A DNA stretch of 64,000 bases from Streptomyces sp. NBC_01460. Its GTDB lineage: Bacteria; Actinomycetota; Actinomycetes; Streptomycetales; Streptomycetaceae. The notes beneath the pieces were generated by a model. That model was given only the letters and a program-made list of their open reading frames with translations. It was not told where the DNA came from and did no database searches. Positions 34,555-45,522 of this stretch are shown piece after piece; the first letter of the stretch is position 1, and each line of letters opens with the position of its first letter. A program made the translations under genes and the position numbers. The stretch covers positions 2,728,001-2,792,000 of the forward strand of contig NZ_CP109473.1 of NCBI RefSeq assembly GCF_036227405.1. The letters run 5' to 3'.

Positions 34555-35493
34555 TCATCCCGGGACGGGGTACATCGAGCCGCGCCGGCCCTCGGGCGAG
34601 TCCAGCCACTGGAGCTTGGCCTCCGTGCCGGTGTCCGGAAGCGGGGTGTGCAGGACGATCACCAGGTCGGGGCGGGCGGGCACCCGCAGCTGGGTGGACT
34701 CCACCATCAGGGTGCCGACGAGCGGATGCTGGAGCTCCTTGCGGACCTGCCCGCCCGGAACGACGTCGCGCCGGTCCCAGAGGGTGGCGAACTCGGGACT
34801 GAGCTCCCTGGCCTCCTCGACCACGGCGCGGAAGCCGTCGTCCTCGGGGGAGTCCGAGCAGGCGGCCCGGTACTGGGCGACGACCTGGGAGGCGATGGTC
34901 TCCCAGTGCTTCGACCGGGCCCGGTACACCGGGTCGGTGAAGAAGGCGATCATGCAGTTCTGCACGATCCCGGGACGCATGCCGAGGACCGCCGACGCCG
35001 CGTCGTTGTAGAGCACGGTGTTCCAGTAGCGGTCCATGATGTGTGCCGGGAAGGGCATCCAGGCGTCGATGAGCCTGTTCAGCCCCTCGCACATGTCCCT
35101 GTGGGCCGGGTCGACCTCCAGGGCGGGCGGGTTGAGCCCGGCCAGCACGTAGAGGTGACGGCGCTCCGCGCTGCTGAGCCGCAGCACCCGGGCCACGGAG
35201 TCCAGGACCTGCGGCGAGACGGTGATGTCGCGGCCCTGCTCCAGCCACTGGTACCAGGAGACGCCGACGCCCGCGAGGACGGCGACCTCCTCCCGGCGGA
35301 GCCCGGGCGTGCGCCGGCGCGCCCCGCCGTCCGGCAGGCCCGCCTCGGCCGGGGTGACCCTGGCCCGTCGGCTCATCAGGAACTCGCGCAGTTCGCCCAG
35401 GCGGTGCGCCTTCTCGTCGGTGCCGGACCGGACCGTGCCGGACCCGACCGTGCTGGTGCGGTCCGCTCCGGTGTTCCGGGCCGGTGAAGCCAC
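34555..35493 (-). CDS. XRE-type regulator with MmyB-like ligand-binding domain
   Basis: A 312-residue transcription factor. After a low-complexity start, the HTH is ELREFLMSRRARVTPAEAGL ... RTPGLRREEVAVLAGVGVSWYQWLEQGRDI, the typical start of MmyB-like regulators. The C-terminal domain has AWMPFPAHIMDRYWNTVLYNDAASAVLG and GTLMVESTQLRVPARPDLVIVLHTPLPDTGTEAKLQWL, a PAS-like fold reported to bind fatty-acyl ligands. GTG 35493 has GGGGGAG upstream. It diverges from an MFS exporter with an inverted repeat between them, the usual layout of a local repressor. Confidence 0.87.
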   Translation of the reverse strand: MASPARNTGADRTSTVGSGTVRSGTDEKAHRLGELREFLMSRRARVTPAEAGLPDGGARRRTPGLRREEVAVLAGVGVSWYQWLEQGRDITVSPQVLDSVARVLRLSSAERRHLYVLAGLNPPALEVDPAHRDMCEGLNRLIDAWMPFPAHIMDRYWNTVLYNDAASAVLGMRPGIVQNCMIAFFTDPVYRARSKHWETIASQVVAQYRAACSDSPEDDGFRAVVEEARELSPEFATLWDRRDVVPGGQVRKELQHPLVGTLMVESTQLRVPARPDLVIVLHTPLPDTGTEAKLQWLDSPEGRRGSMYPVPG

Positions 35494-35543
35494 GTACTCC
35501 CCCTGGTGTGCGTGTGCGGGCCTGCCTGGTGGTGCGGCCAACA

Positions 35544-35573
35544 GGATAAGTGCCCGCTCCCCACACTTATTCC
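35544..35573. promoter_or_regulatory. Inverted repeat between regulator and MFS exporter
   Basis: ATAAGTG (35546-35552) and CACTTAT (35564-35570) form 7-base arms 11 bases apart, flanked by GG and CC. The element lies in the 101-base divergent spacer and is a good candidate operator for the regulator at 34555. Confidence 0.6.
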
Positions 35574-35594
35574 GGCGCATCCAGCCTGTGGGAC

Positions 35595-37013
35595 ATGGCG
35601 ATCGAAACCCCAACTCCCGTGTCCAGCGGCACCGCAGGCCCCGCTGCTGTCCCCGCTCCGCCCACACTCTCCGGCCGGGCGCGGCTGGTGCTCCTCGTGC
35701 TCTGCGCCGCCCAGTTCATGGTGGCGCTCGACTTCTCCGTGCTGAACGTCGCGCTGCCCGTCCTCGGTGAGGACCTGGGGCTGAGCCGGTCCGGTCTCCA
35801 GTGGGCCGTCACCGCGTTCGCGCTGCCGTCCGGCGGCTTCCTGCTGCTCTTCGGCCGGATAGCCGATCTCTACGGCAGGCGCAGGCTGTTCCTCACCGGC
35901 CTCGCCCTCTTCGGGGCGTCCTCGCTCCTGGCGACGATGGCCTGGGACCCGGCGTCCTTCCTGGCGGGGCGGGCGCTGCAGGGACTCGGAGCGGCCGTGA
36001 TCGTGCCGACCGGCATGTCCCTGCTGACCACGACCTTCCCGGAGGGCCCGCTCCGTGAACGGGCCCTGGGCATCAGCGGGACGCTGCTCTCGCTGGGCTT
36101 CACCACCGGCATGCTGGCGGGCGGCGTGCTGACCGACACGCTGGGCTGGCGCTCCACGATGGGTCTGCTGAGCGTCGCCGCGGTGACCGTCCTGGTCCTC
36201 GCGCCGAAGCTGCTGACCGAGTCGCGTACGCCGGAGAGGCCGAAGCTCGACGTGCCCGGCGCCGTCACCGTCACCGGTGGTCTGCTCGCGCTGATCTACT
36301 CGCTGTCGACGGCGGCCGAGCGCGGCTTCGGCGGTACGGACGTGCGGATCACCCTGGTCCTGGGGGTGGCCCTGCTGGCCGCGTTCGTCGTCGTCGAGTC
36401 CCGGTCGGCGGCCCCGCTGGTCTCCCTGCCGATGCTGCGGCGCCGTACGGTCGCGTTCGGCAACCTGGGCGGCCTGGCCACGTTCTCGATGATGAGCACC
36501 ATCGTCTTCGTCCTGACGCTCTACCTCCAGGTCCTCCTCGGCCTCTCGGCCTTCGGCACGGGGCTCGTCTTCGGGGTCCAGGGCCTGGCATCGGTCGCCG
36601 CCGGGGTCGTCGCCCCGAAGGTGATCGGCCGGTTCGGCGCGCGCCGGGTACTGGTGCTCTCCCTGCTCGGCCAGGGCCTGTTCATCGGGGCGCTGCTCGG
36701 CCTCGGCGAGGGCTCGGGCGTCTGGCTGGCCACCGTGGCGGTCTCCCTGGCGAGCGCCTGCCACCTGGGCGCCATCATCGCCTACGGGCTGACGGTGACC
36801 TCGGGCGTCCCGGACGGGGAGCAGGGCCTGGCGACCGGTCTGGCCACCACGACCCAGCAGGTCGGCCTCACGATCGGCATCCCGCTGCTGGGGGTCCTGT
36901 CGACCACCCAGGGTTCGCTGTTCGACGGCGTACGGCTGGTGGTGACCGCTGCGGCGGTGATCCTCGTCGCGACGGGCCTCGTCGTGGGAGCGGGCCTGCG
37001 ACGGGCAGCCTGA
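35595..37013 (+). CDS. MFS drug exporter, DHA2 (14-helix) type
   Basis: A 472-residue membrane protein of the EmrB/QacA group. It has the antiporter-type motif FMVALDFSVLNVALPVLGEDLGLS in the first helix, the GRIADLYGRRRLFLTG loop (motif A) after helix 2, and LGFTTGMLAGGVLTDTLGWRS around helix 5. Substrates are unknown. ATG 35595 is chosen because the inverted repeat and promoter region lie upstream. It is probably regulated by the divergent XRE-type gene. Confidence 0.9.
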   Translation: MAIETPTPVSSGTAGPAAVPAPPTLSGRARLVLLVLCAAQFMVALDFSVLNVALPVLGEDLGLSRSGLQWAVTAFALPSGGFLLLFGRIADLYGRRRLFLTGLALFGASSLLATMAWDPASFLAGRALQGLGAAVIVPTGMSLLTTTFPEGPLRERALGISGTLLSLGFTTGMLAGGVLTDTLGWRSTMGLLSVAAVTVLVLAPKLLTESRTPERPKLDVPGAVTVTGGLLALIYSLSTAAERGFGGTDVRITLVLGVALLAAFVVVESRSAAPLVSLPMLRRRTVAFGNLGGLATFSMMSTIVFVLTLYLQVLLGLSAFGTGLVFGVQGLASVAAGVVAPKVIGRFGARRVLVLSLLGQGLFIGALLGLGEGSGVWLATVAVSLASACHLGAIIAYGLTVTSGVPDGEQGLATGLATTTQQVGLTIGIPLLGVLSTTQGSLFDGVRLVVTAAAVILVATGLVVGAGLRRAA

Positions 37014-37041
37014 GTGCTCTCCCGCAGGCCCCGGGCCGAGG

Positions 37042-37395
37042 CTACGGCCGGTCCAGGCGGAGCCGTTCCGCCTTCGGGAGCCCGGCCACCACCAGGTCGT
37101 AACTGTCCTCCACGAGCTCCCGGACCATGCGGTCCGGGAGCTCGGCGACCGTCACGGTGTTCCAGTGCCGCTTGTTGAGGTGCCAGCCGGGGACGATCGC
37201 GGCGTGATCCTTGCGGAGCCGCAGCGCCTCGTCCGGATCGCACTTGAGGCTGACCTTCAGGGGCGGCGCGTCGAGGGCGCTGAGGGCGAACATCTTGCCG
37301 AGGACCTTGAAGACCGAGGCCTCGGGCCCGAAGGGGAACTCCTCCGTGCTCGCGTTGAACTCCAGACAGAACGCGCGCAGCTGCTCGGGGGTCAC
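37042..37395 (-). CDS. MmcQ/YjbR family protein
   Basis: A 117-residue YjbR-like protein: FCLEFNASTEEFPFGPEASVFKVLGKMFALSALDAPPLKVSLKCDPDEALRLR, then PGWHLNKRHWNTVTV and LVEDSYDLVVAGLPK. The fold is thought to bind DNA or act as an accessory domain, but the function is unsettled. The GTG at 37395 overlaps the stop of the CNNM gene (GTGA), so it is translated as the last gene of the phoH-ybeY-CNNM unit. Confidence 0.9.
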   Translation of the reverse strand: MTPEQLRAFCLEFNASTEEFPFGPEASVFKVLGKMFALSALDAPPLKVSLKCDPDEALRLRKDHAAIVPGWHLNKRHWNTVTVAELPDRMVRELVEDSYDLVVAGLPKAERLRLDRP

Positions 37396-38675
37396 GCCGC
37401 CTCCGATCCCTCCGGTTCGACCAGCACCGTGACGATCTTGTTCCTGCGGCCCGCCGGGGATTCCGCGGTGAGCCGGAGCTTGCGCCCGTCGGGGAGGTCG
37501 ACGATCGAGGAGGCCCCGGCGATCGGGACCCTCCCGAGCGCCTTCGCCAGCAGGCCGCCGACCGTCTCCACGTCCTCGTCGTCGTAGGCGTCGAGGCCGA
37601 ACAGCTCCCCGAGGTCTCCGATGTCGAGCCGGGCGGTCACCCGGAAGCAGCCGTTCTCCAGCTCCGTGACCGGCGGGAGTTCGCGGTCGTACTCGTCGGT
37701 GATCTCGCCGACGATCTCCTCGAGGATGTCCTCGATGGTGACGATGCCGGCCGTGCCGCCGTACTCGTCGATGACGACGGCGACATGGCTGCGGTCCTGC
37801 TGCATCTCGCGCAGCAGGTCCCCGGCGTTCTTCGTGTCGGGGACGAACGCGGCGGGACGCATCGCCGTGGAGACCAGGTCGGCCTCCGCCTCCCGGTTGA
37901 TGTGCGTCTTGCGGACCAGGTCCTTGAGGTAGACGATCCCGACGATGTCGTCCTCGTTCTCCCCGGTGACCGGGATGCGGGAGAAGCCGGAGCGCAGCGC
38001 GAGGGTCAGTGCCTGCCGGACCGTCTTGTAGCGCTCGATGCAGACCAGGTCGGTGCGGGGCACCATGACCTCCCGCACGAGGGTGTCGCCGAGCTCGAAG
38101 ACCGAGTGCACCATGCGGCGTTCGTCGTCCTCGATGAGCGACTCCTGCTCGGCGAGGTCGACCATCGCCCGCAGTTCGGCCTCACTGGCGAAGGGACCCT
38201 TGCGGAAGCCCTTGCCCGGGGTGAGCGCGTTGCCGAGGAGGATCAGCAGCTGCGGGACCGGGCCCATGATCCTGGCCAGCGGCAGCAGGACGTACGCCGC
38301 CGCCGTCGCGGTGTTCAGCGGGTGCTGCCGGCCGATGGTGCGCGGCGAGACCCCGATGGCGACGTAGCTGACGAGGACCATGACGCCCATGGCGAGGGCC
38401 AGGGCCTCCCAGGTCTCGCTCAGTTCCTTGAGGCAGGCGTACGTGACGAGCACCCCGGCCGACATCTCGCAGGCCACCCGGACCAGCAGCGCCACGTTGA
38501 GGTAGCGGGTGGGGTCGGCGGCGACCTGTTCCAGCTTGGCGCTGCCGCGGCGCCCCGCCCGCACGGCCTCGGCCGCGCGGAAGCTCGACGTACGGGCGAT
38601 CCCGGCCTCGGCGCAGGCCGCGAGCCAGCCCACGACGATCAGCAGGACGGCGCCGGTGACGAGGGGGACGCTCAC
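37392..38675 (-). CDS. CNNM/HlyC-CorC family protein
   Basis: A 427-residue membrane protein. The N-terminal DUF21/CNNM domain (about residues 1-170) has four hydrophobic segments ([39 protein letters not shown]). Two CBS domains follow ([24 protein letters not shown] and [59 protein letters not shown]), with a CorC_HlyC domain at the end. Relatives affect magnesium efflux. The start overlaps the ybeY stop as GTGA. Confidence 0.92.
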   Translation of the reverse strand: MSVPLVTGAVLLIVVGWLAACAEAGIARTSSFRAAEAVRAGRRGSAKLEQVAADPTRYLNVALLVRVACEMSAGVLVTYACLKELSETWEALALAMGVMVLVSYVAIGVSPRTIGRQHPLNTATAAAYVLLPLARIMGPVPQLLILLGNALTPGKGFRKGPFASEAELRAMVDLAEQESLIEDDERRMVHSVFELGDTLVREVMVPRTDLVCIERYKTVRQALTLALRSGFSRIPVTGENEDDIVGIVYLKDLVRKTHINREAEADLVSTAMRPAAFVPDTKNAGDLLREMQQDRSHVAVVIDEYGGTAGIVTIEDILEEIVGEITDEYDRELPPVTELENGCFRVTARLDIGDLGELFGLDAYDDEDVETVGGLLAKALGRVPIAGASSIVDLPDGRKLRLTAESPAGRRNKIVTVLVEPEGSEAA

Positions 38676-39169
38676 GAGACGGTCGGGGCGGGGGACGGAC
38701 CGGTCAGACCGCGCTCACCGCGCCAGCCGTCGACGATGGCCGCCTGGAGCCCGAACATCTCGGCCTTCTCGTCCGGCTCCTCGTGGTCGTACCCGAGGAG
38801 GTGCAGCACCCCGTGGACCGTGAGGAGCTGGAGCTCCTCGTCCATGGAGTGCTGCGTCCCGGCGTCCTCGCCCTGCTTCTTCGCGACCTCCGGGCAGAGC
38901 ACGATGTCGCCGAGGAGACCCTGCGGGGGCTCCTCGTCGTCCTTGGCCGGGGGACGCAGCTCGTCCATCGGGAAGGACATGACATCCGTCGGGCCCGGGA
39001 GGTCCATCCACTGGATGTGGAGCTGCTCCATGGCGGCGGTGTCCACCACGATCACCGAGAGTTCGGACAGCGGATGGATCCGCATCCTGGCAAGGGCGTA
39101 GCGGGCGATGTCGAGGATCGCCTGCTCGTCGACCTCGGTTCCGGACTCGTTGTTGACGTCGATCGACAT
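38672..39169 (-). CDS. ybeY: Endoribonuclease YbeY
   Basis: A 165-residue metal-dependent RNase that acts in 16S rRNA 3' end maturation and ribosome quality control. The signature is [19 protein letters not shown], holding the three zinc-binding His. Upstream are [16 protein letters not shown] and [15 protein letters not shown]. The start follows phoH by 12 bases, and the stop overlaps the CNNM gene, giving a tightly coupled unit. Confidence 0.95.
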   Translation of the reverse strand: MSIDVNNESGTEVDEQAILDIARYALARMRIHPLSELSVIVVDTAAMEQLHIQWMDLPGPTDVMSFPMDELRPPAKDDEEPPQGLLGDIVLCPEVAKKQGEDAGTQHSMDEELQLLTVHGVLHLLGYDHEEPDEKAEMFGLQAAIVDGWRGERGLTGPSPAPTVS

Positions 39170-39181
39170 GGTGCGCTGCGA

Positions 39182-40204
<1,023 letters not shown>

Positions 40205-40331
40205 GGGCCGGCCCTCGGGCCTGCGCATACCTCCCGCTGCCGGGTCGTCGCTGCTCGACGGCCTCTGGAGTACCAGCGTACGACTCCGCACCGACAACGC
40301 CGAGAGGTTTTACCCGGTGATCATCAGCCCT

Positions 40332-41435
40332 TCACTGGCGGAAGCCGATGGTCGGGACGGCCCGGCGCAGGGGCCAGTCCCGGCTCGTCGCGGGCAGCAG
40401 CTCCTCCAGGAAGGCGTAGCGCTCCAGCGCCGCCGGGTCCTGGCCGGCGCAGGTACGCACCTGCTGCCACCAGCCAGCGATCTCCGCCCATCCGGGCGCG
40501 GAGAGTGATCCGCCGAACTCCTGCACGGAGAGGGCGGCGGTGAGTCCGGCGAAGGCGAGGCGGTCGGCGAGCGGCCAGCCGGCCAGTGTCCCGGTGACGA
40601 ATCCGGCGACGAAGACGTCGCCCGCCCCGGTGGGGTCCAGGGCCTCCACCGCGATGGCGGGCACCTCGGCGGCCGTCCCGGTCGCCCCGTCCACCGCGTA
40701 GGCGCCCTCCGCGCCCAGGGTGACGACGGCCAGGGGCACCCGCTCGGCCAGGGCGTGGGCGGCGGCACGGGGGCAGTCGGTGCGGGTGTAGCGCATCGCC
40801 TCCTCGGCGTTGGGCAGGAAGGCCAGGCAGTGCCCGAGGTCGGGCAGGGCGTCCAGGTCCCAGCGGCCCGTCTCGTCCCAGCCGACGTCGGCGAAGACCG
40901 TCGCGCCGTTCCGCGCGGCCGCGGCGACCCAGGGTTCGCTGCGGCCCGGGGTCAGCGAGGCGACGGCTGCGCGGGCGCGCGGCGGGCAGTGCGGGAGCGT
41001 GCGCCCGGGCACCGCGGAAGGGGCGGGGGCGGGGGCCTCGTGTCCGTGCGAGACCATGGTGCGCTCGCCCTCGTACGCCATGGAGACGGTGACGGGTGAG
41101 TGCCAGCCGGGGACCGTCCGCGACATGGACAGGTCGATGCCCTCGCCCTGTTCGAGGGCGTCCCAGCAGTACTCGCCGTAGTGGTCGTCACCGAACGCGG
41201 CGGCCAGCGAGGTGTGCAGGCCGAGCCGGGCCAGCGCGGTCGCCATGTTGGCGACGCCTCCGGGGCTGGAGCCCATCCCCCGGGCCCAGGACTCGGTCCC
41301 GCGCACCGGGGCGCTGTCCAGCCCGGTGAAGATGATGTCCAGGAAGACCGTGCCGGTCAGGAAGACGTCGCAGGCCGGGTCCTGCGGGGCACGCAGCCCG
41401 AGCAGCGGGTCGATGACTGGATCAGCTGTACTCAC
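40332..41435 (-). CDS. PfkB family carbohydrate kinase
   Basis: A 367-residue ribokinase-like sugar kinase. It has the N-terminal motif TGTVFLDIIFTGL, GSSPGGVANMATALARLGL, a central AFLPNAEEAMRYT, and the C-terminal catalytic motif DPTGAGDVFVAGFVTG with the catalytic Asp. Substrate specificity is not predictable. GTG 41435 is preceded by GGGGAG. The gene stands alone, divergent from an MFS gene. Confidence 0.88.
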   Translation of the reverse strand: MSTADPVIDPLLGLRAPQDPACDVFLTGTVFLDIIFTGLDSAPVRGTESWARGMGSSPGGVANMATALARLGLHTSLAAAFGDDHYGEYCWDALEQGEGIDLSMSRTVPGWHSPVTVSMAYEGERTMVSHGHEAPAPAPSAVPGRTLPHCPPRARAAVASLTPGRSEPWVAAAARNGATVFADVGWDETGRWDLDALPDLGHCLAFLPNAEEAMRYTRTDCPRAAAHALAERVPLAVVTLGAEGAYAVDGATGTAAEVPAIAVEALDPTGAGDVFVAGFVTGTLAGWPLADRLAFAGLTAALSVQEFGGSLSAPGWAEIAGWWQQVRTCAGQDPAALERYAFLEELLPATSRDWPLRRAVPTIGFRQ

Positions 41436-41810
41436 CGTGCGCTCCCCGGGCCGTGGCAGATCTGAACAGTGCGAGATCCGGCCAGTGTGCCGGATTCGTT
41501 CCCGCTTCCGGAGGGTCCGCGCCGCAGCGCGCACACTCACTCCCACCTGCATAAACATGCGCAGCTACCCGGCTCGATCCCGCATAAACCTCAACGTGAC
41601 CCAGATCACATCGAGTCGACTTTCCGTCGCCTGGGCGCGCTTGATACAAATTGCCCCGCGAGCACCGTTCGGGACAGTGGACGACGAGTGCCGCTTCTCC
41701 CGCATTCTCCCGCATTTCCCGCCGTACCCTCCCCTGCCTTGATTCGCCGTACCCCGCTCCGCCCTCCCCTGCCTTCTTCTGCCTCCTCTGGCATGTCTTC
41801 AGGAACGCCC
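41436..41810. other. 375-base spacer with promoter features
   Basis: No gene is called. The stretch 41590-41670 is AT-richer and contains a Crp-like GTGACCCAGATCAC at 41596-41609 and TTGATACAAATTG near 41641, a plausible promoter for the MFS gene at 41811. Confidence 0.55.
41596..41609. promoter_or_regulatory. Weak Crp-like site
   Basis: GTGACCCAGATCAC has GTGA-N6-TCAC symmetry. It differs from the Streptomyces Crp motif at one conserved position (A instead of G before TCAC). It precedes the MFS gene by about 200 bases. Confidence 0.3.
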
Positions 41811-43169
41811 ATGTCCTCGCGCCCTCGCGCCGCGTGGCCCCTGGTCGCCGTGTTCACCGCCGGTTACCTCGCCGCCTATCTGCTCCCCACCATCGTCGGC
41901 CGCCTCAGCACCTATCTGGGGCTGAGCTCGGCCCAGGCCGGTCTGGTCGGCAGCGCCCTCCTCGTCAGCTCGGCGTCGGCCGGCTTCGCGCTGGCCGGAC
42001 GCGTCGAGAGATACGGCTCGCGGAGACCGGCGCGTGCGGGACTGCTGCTCGCCACGCTCGGCTACGGCTGTGCGGCACTGACCACCTCGGTGCCGCTCGT
42101 CGTCGCGGGCGTCGTGGTCGGCGGCTTCGGCTCGGGCGCGGCGACCGCCGTCGCCGCGTCGGGCATCGCGGCACAGCACGATCCGCACCGGACCTCGTCG
42201 CTCGGGCTGCTCAGCGTCTCGGCGACGGCGGGAGCCCTCTACCTGACGATTCCTCACCTGAGCGGCGGGCACCGGCTTCCGTTCGCCTCCATCGCGCTGG
42301 TCGCCCTGCTCGTCTGGCCCGCCACCTCCCGGCTGGGAGGCCCCGCGCCCGTCAGCGGGACGTCATCGGTCCAGGGACGGCTGCCGCACCGGCGGTCGGG
42401 GCTCGTGCTGGCGGGCGGCATGCTCGTCTGGTCCATGGCGCAGAACGCCCTGTGGGGTGTGAGCAGCAGCATCGGCGCCGTCCAGGTCGGTCTCTCGGAG
42501 GTCACCATCGGCGCCGTGTTCGCCGCCGCGCTGGGGGCGGGACTGCTCGGCGTCATGGGAGCCGGGATGCTGGGCGCCCGGCTCGGGCGCGCGGTGCCGA
42601 TCGGTCTCGGCACGATGATCATCGCCGGGAGCATCGTGCTCAGCTCCTCCGCCGACGACCTGGGGTCGTTCGCGACGGGCGAGATCGCGTGGAACACCTT
42701 CTACCCGGTGGTCCTGTCCTACCTGATCGGTCTGGCGGCCTCGCTGGACGTGCGCGGCCGCTGGGCGGTCCTCGCCGGCTCGGCGTCCTCCGTCGGTACG
42801 GCCTGCGGCCCCCTGCTCGGCAGCGTGCTCTCCGAGCAGGCGGGTTACGCCGTGATGGGCCTGATCCTGGGGGCCGCCACGCTCCTGGTCGCGGCCCCCG
42901 TCACCGCCGTGGCCCTGCACACCGGCGGACGCCCGCTGGTCCCGGGTTCCGTCCGGCGCAGGGGCGGTGCACCGGCGGCACTGCTCGCCGCCACCACCAA
43001 CAGCCTGTCCGGCGCGGTGCCCAAGCTGGGCGCGCCGGAGCAGGCGGTGGCGGAGATCAGCGTGCCGGCGCTGCGGCGCAGGCGGCTGGTGCGGAGCGCG
43101 TTCCGTACGGCGGGACCGGCCGGAGGTGCCGGTCAGTCGAACGCGTACGCCTCGACCTCGGAGAGGTAG
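41811..43169 (+). CDS. MFS transporter
   Basis: A 452-residue transporter with twelve hydrophobic segments (AWPLVAVFTAGYLAAYLLPTIVG first). The helix 2-3 loop is VERYGSRRPARAGLL, a divergent motif A. After the last helix, a cytoplasmic tail of about 65 Arg/Ala-rich residues reaches into the adenosine deaminase gene. ATG 41811 has AGGA at the right spacing; an in-frame ATG at 41793 would add six residues. Substrate unknown. The 3' ends of this gene and add overlap by 37 bases. Confidence 0.82.
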   Translation: MSSRPRAAWPLVAVFTAGYLAAYLLPTIVGRLSTYLGLSSAQAGLVGSALLVSSASAGFALAGRVERYGSRRPARAGLLLATLGYGCAALTTSVPLVVAGVVVGGFGSGAATAVAASGIAAQHDPHRTSSLGLLSVSATAGALYLTIPHLSGGHRLPFASIALVALLVWPATSRLGGPAPVSGTSSVQGRLPHRRSGLVLAGGMLVWSMAQNALWGVSSSIGAVQVGLSEVTIGAVFAAALGAGLLGVMGAGMLGARLGRAVPIGLGTMIIAGSIVLSSSADDLGSFATGEIAWNTFYPVVLSYLIGLAASLDVRGRWAVLAGSASSVGTACGPLLGSVLSEQAGYAVMGLILGAATLLVAAPVTAVALHTGGRPLVPGSVRRRGGAPAALLAATTNSLSGAVPKLGAPEQAVAEISVPALRRRRLVRSAFRTAGPAGGAGQSNAYASTSER

Positions 43170-44125
43170 CGCGCCCTGCGCTCCTCGTCGTGGTCGAGGA
43201 AGGCCGCCTCGAAGGAGTTGCGGGCCAGGGTGCGCAGGTGCTCCTGGTCCAGTCCGAGCGCCTCGTGCACGGCGTGGAAGGTGTCTCCGACGTATCCGCC
43301 GAAGTAGGCCGGGTCGTCGGAGTTCACCGTGCAGAGCAGACCCGCGTCCATCATGGCCCGCAGGGGGTGCTGCTCCAGGACGTCGATGGCGCGCAGCCGC
43401 ACGTTCGAGAGCGGACACAGCGTCAGCGGGATCCGTTCGGAGACCAGCCGGTCCACCAGCTCCGGGTCCTCCATGCAGCGCAGACCGTGGTCGATCCGCT
43501 CGACGCCGAGGACGTCCAGGGCCTCCCGGATGTACTCCGGCGGGCCCTCCTCTCCGGCGTGGGCGACCTTGCGCAGGCCCAGGGACGTGGCCGCCGCGTA
43601 CACCTCGCGGAACTTCGCGGGCGGGTGGCCGACCTCCGCGGAGTCGAGGCCGATGCCGCTGATGCGGCGCAGGTACGGCTTCGCGGCCTCCAGCGTCTCC
43701 AGCGCCGACTCGGCGGACTTGTCGCGCAGGAAGCACATGATCAGCTGGGTGGAGACGCCGTGCGTCTCCTCGCTGCGGTCCAGCGCCCTGCCGAGCCCCT
43801 CGATGACGGTGCCGATCGGGACGCCCCGGTCGGTGTGGGCCTGCGGGTCGAAGAAGATCTCGGCGTGCCGGACTCCCTGGGCGGCGGCGCGGGCGAGGTA
43901 GGCGTCGGCCAGCTCGGCGAAGTCCTCCTCGGTGCGCAGCACCGCCATCAGGGCGTAGTACAGGTCGAGGAAGCTCTGGAGGTCCTCGAACAGATAGGCC
44001 TTGCGCAGCTCTTCGGTGTCCGCGAAGGGCAGGTCCACGCCGTTGCGTGCGGCGAGGGCGAAGGCCAGCTCGGGTTCGAGGGTCCCCTCGATGTGGAGGT
44101 GGAGTTCGGCTTTGGGGAGGTGCAC
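43133..44125 (-). CDS. add: Adenosine deaminase family protein
   Basis: A 330-residue zinc hydrolase that deaminates adenosine (or adenine) to the hypoxanthine form. Zinc and catalytic motifs are LPKAELHLHIEGT, VAHAGEEGPPEYI, IDHGLRCMEDPELV and CTVNSDDPAYFGG. The pattern LCPLSNVRL is common in the adenine-deaminase branch, so the substrate could be adenine. GTG 44125 gives the conserved N-terminus. It lies 15 bases past the RNase Z stop. Confidence 0.9.
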   Translation of the reverse strand: MHLPKAELHLHIEGTLEPELAFALAARNGVDLPFADTEELRKAYLFEDLQSFLDLYYALMAVLRTEEDFAELADAYLARAAAQGVRHAEIFFDPQAHTDRGVPIGTVIEGLGRALDRSEETHGVSTQLIMCFLRDKSAESALETLEAAKPYLRRISGIGLDSAEVGHPPAKFREVYAAATSLGLRKVAHAGEEGPPEYIREALDVLGVERIDHGLRCMEDPELVDRLVSERIPLTLCPLSNVRLRAIDVLEQHPLRAMMDAGLLCTVNSDDPAYFGGYVGDTFHAVHEALGLDQEHLRTLARNSFEAAFLDHDEERRARYLSEVEAYAFD

Positions 44126-44140
44126 GGGGTTCTCGTTACG

Positions 44141-45049
44141 TTACGTGTGGCGGGTGGGTACCGGGACCCTGATCAGGTCCTGGGCGATGGTCAGTTCACC
44201 TTCGAAGCCGGCTGCCCTGGCCTGCCGTTCGAAGGCTTCCGGGTCGGTGTAGCGCTGGGAGAAGTGCGTCAGCACGAGGTGCCGTACGCCCGACTCCTTC
44301 GCCACCCGGGCCGCCTGGCCGGCGGTGAGGTGACCGTGGTCGGCGGCGAGCCGGCCGTCCTCGTCGAGGAACGTCGACTCGATGACCAGCATGTCGCATC
44401 CCTCGGCGAGTGCGAACGCGCCGTCGCAGAGCCGGGTGTCCATGACGAACGCGAAGCGCTGCCCGCGGCGGGGCTCGGAGACCTCCTCCAGCGGGATGCC
44501 GCGCAGGACGCCGTCCCTCTGGATCCGCCCGACGTCCGGCCCGCCGATGCCGTGCTCGGCCAGTCTCTCCGGCAGCATGCGCAGCCGGTCGGGCTCGGTG
44601 AGGCGGTAGCCGTAGGACTCGACGGGGTGCGAGAGGCGGTGGCTGTCGAGGGTGTACGCCCCGGTGGTGGCGAGGACGCCGTCGGCGGAGACCGGGGCCT
44701 CGGTCAGCTCGACGGACTCGCGGTAGGCGGTGGAGTACCGCAGCCGGTCGAAGAAGTGCTGTCCGCTCGCCGGGAAGTGGGCGGTGACGGGGTGCGGGAC
44801 CTGGTCGAGGTTGATCCGCTGGATCACGCCGGCCAGTCCCAGCGCGTGGTCACCGTGGAAGTGGGTGACACAGATCCGGTTGATGTCGTGCGCGGCGACG
44901 CCCGCCCTCAGCATCTGGCGCTGGGTTCCCTCGCCCGGGTCGAAGAGGATGCCCTCGCCGTCCCACCGCAGGAGATAGCCGTTGTGGTTGCGGTGCCGGG
45001 TCGGCACCTGGCTCGCGGTGCCGAGGACCACGAGTTCTCGTACGGACAC
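44141..45049 (-). CDS. rnz: Ribonuclease Z
   Basis: A 302-residue beta-lactamase-fold nuclease that trims tRNA 3' ends. The zinc motif is [13 protein letters not shown], with [23 protein letters not shown] at the start, ESTFLDED, and a late [13 protein letters not shown] 45049 gives the canonical start, and a longer frame upstream would run into the HIT gene. It is encoded 13 bases after that gene. Confidence 0.94.
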   Translation of the reverse strand: MSVRELVVLGTASQVPTRHRNHNGYLLRWDGEGILFDPGEGTQRQMLRAGVAAHDINRICVTHFHGDHALGLAGVIQRINLDQVPHPVTAHFPASGQHFFDRLRYSTAYRESVELTEAPVSADGVLATTGAYTLDSHRLSHPVESYGYRLTEPDRLRMLPERLAEHGIGGPDVGRIQRDGVLRGIPLEEVSEPRRGQRFAFVMDTRLCDGAFALAEGCDMLVIESTFLDEDGRLAADHGHLTAGQAARVAKESGVRHLVLTHFSQRYTDPEAFERQARAAGFEGELTIAQDLIRVPVPTRHT

Positions 45050-45062
45050 GGGTGCGGCCTGC

Positions 45063-45422
45063 CTAGCCGGGGGGCCACTGCATCCCGCGCCCGCCCAGGA
45101 CGTGGGCGTGCGCGTGGAAGACGGTCTGCCCGGCGCCCGCACCGGTGTTGAGGACGATGCGGTAGCCGCTCTCGGTGATCTTCTCGTCGGCGGCGACCAG
45201 ACCGGCCTCGCGCAGCACGTCCGCGGCGGTCTGCGGTTCGGCGGCGGCGAGTGCGGCGGCGTCCGGGTAGTGCGCCTTGGGGATGACCAGGACGTGGGTC
45301 GGGGCCTGGGGATTTATGTCGCGGAAGGCGACGGTCGTCTCGCTCTCGCGGACGACGGTCGCCGGGATGTCCCCTGTAACGATCTTGCAGAACAGGCAGT
45401 CGGTCTGCGGCTCTCCCGCCAT
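45063..45422 (-). CDS. HIT family hydrolase
   Basis: A 119-residue histidine-triad protein: [20 protein letters not shown] at the start and the active site [14 protein letters not shown] near the end. Such proteins hydrolyse nucleoside phosphoramidates and AMP-lysine. ATG 45422 is chosen because the CLFCKI motif begins directly after it. It is the first gene of a short unit leading to rnz and add. Confidence 0.93.
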   Translation of the reverse strand: MAGEPQTDCLFCKIVTGDIPATVVRESETTVAFRDINPQAPTHVLVIPKAHYPDAAALAAAEPQTAADVLREAGLVAADEKITESGYRIVLNTGAGAGQTVFHAHAHVLGGRGMQWPPG

Positions 45423-45522
45423 GGCCCGGCCTCCTCGGTCGCTCGGTCCTCGTGATCCGTACTCGGGCATGCTATCCGGCCGCGGCGGCGCCCGGGCCTC
45501 CGGCGCCCGGTGCGGGCCGGGT

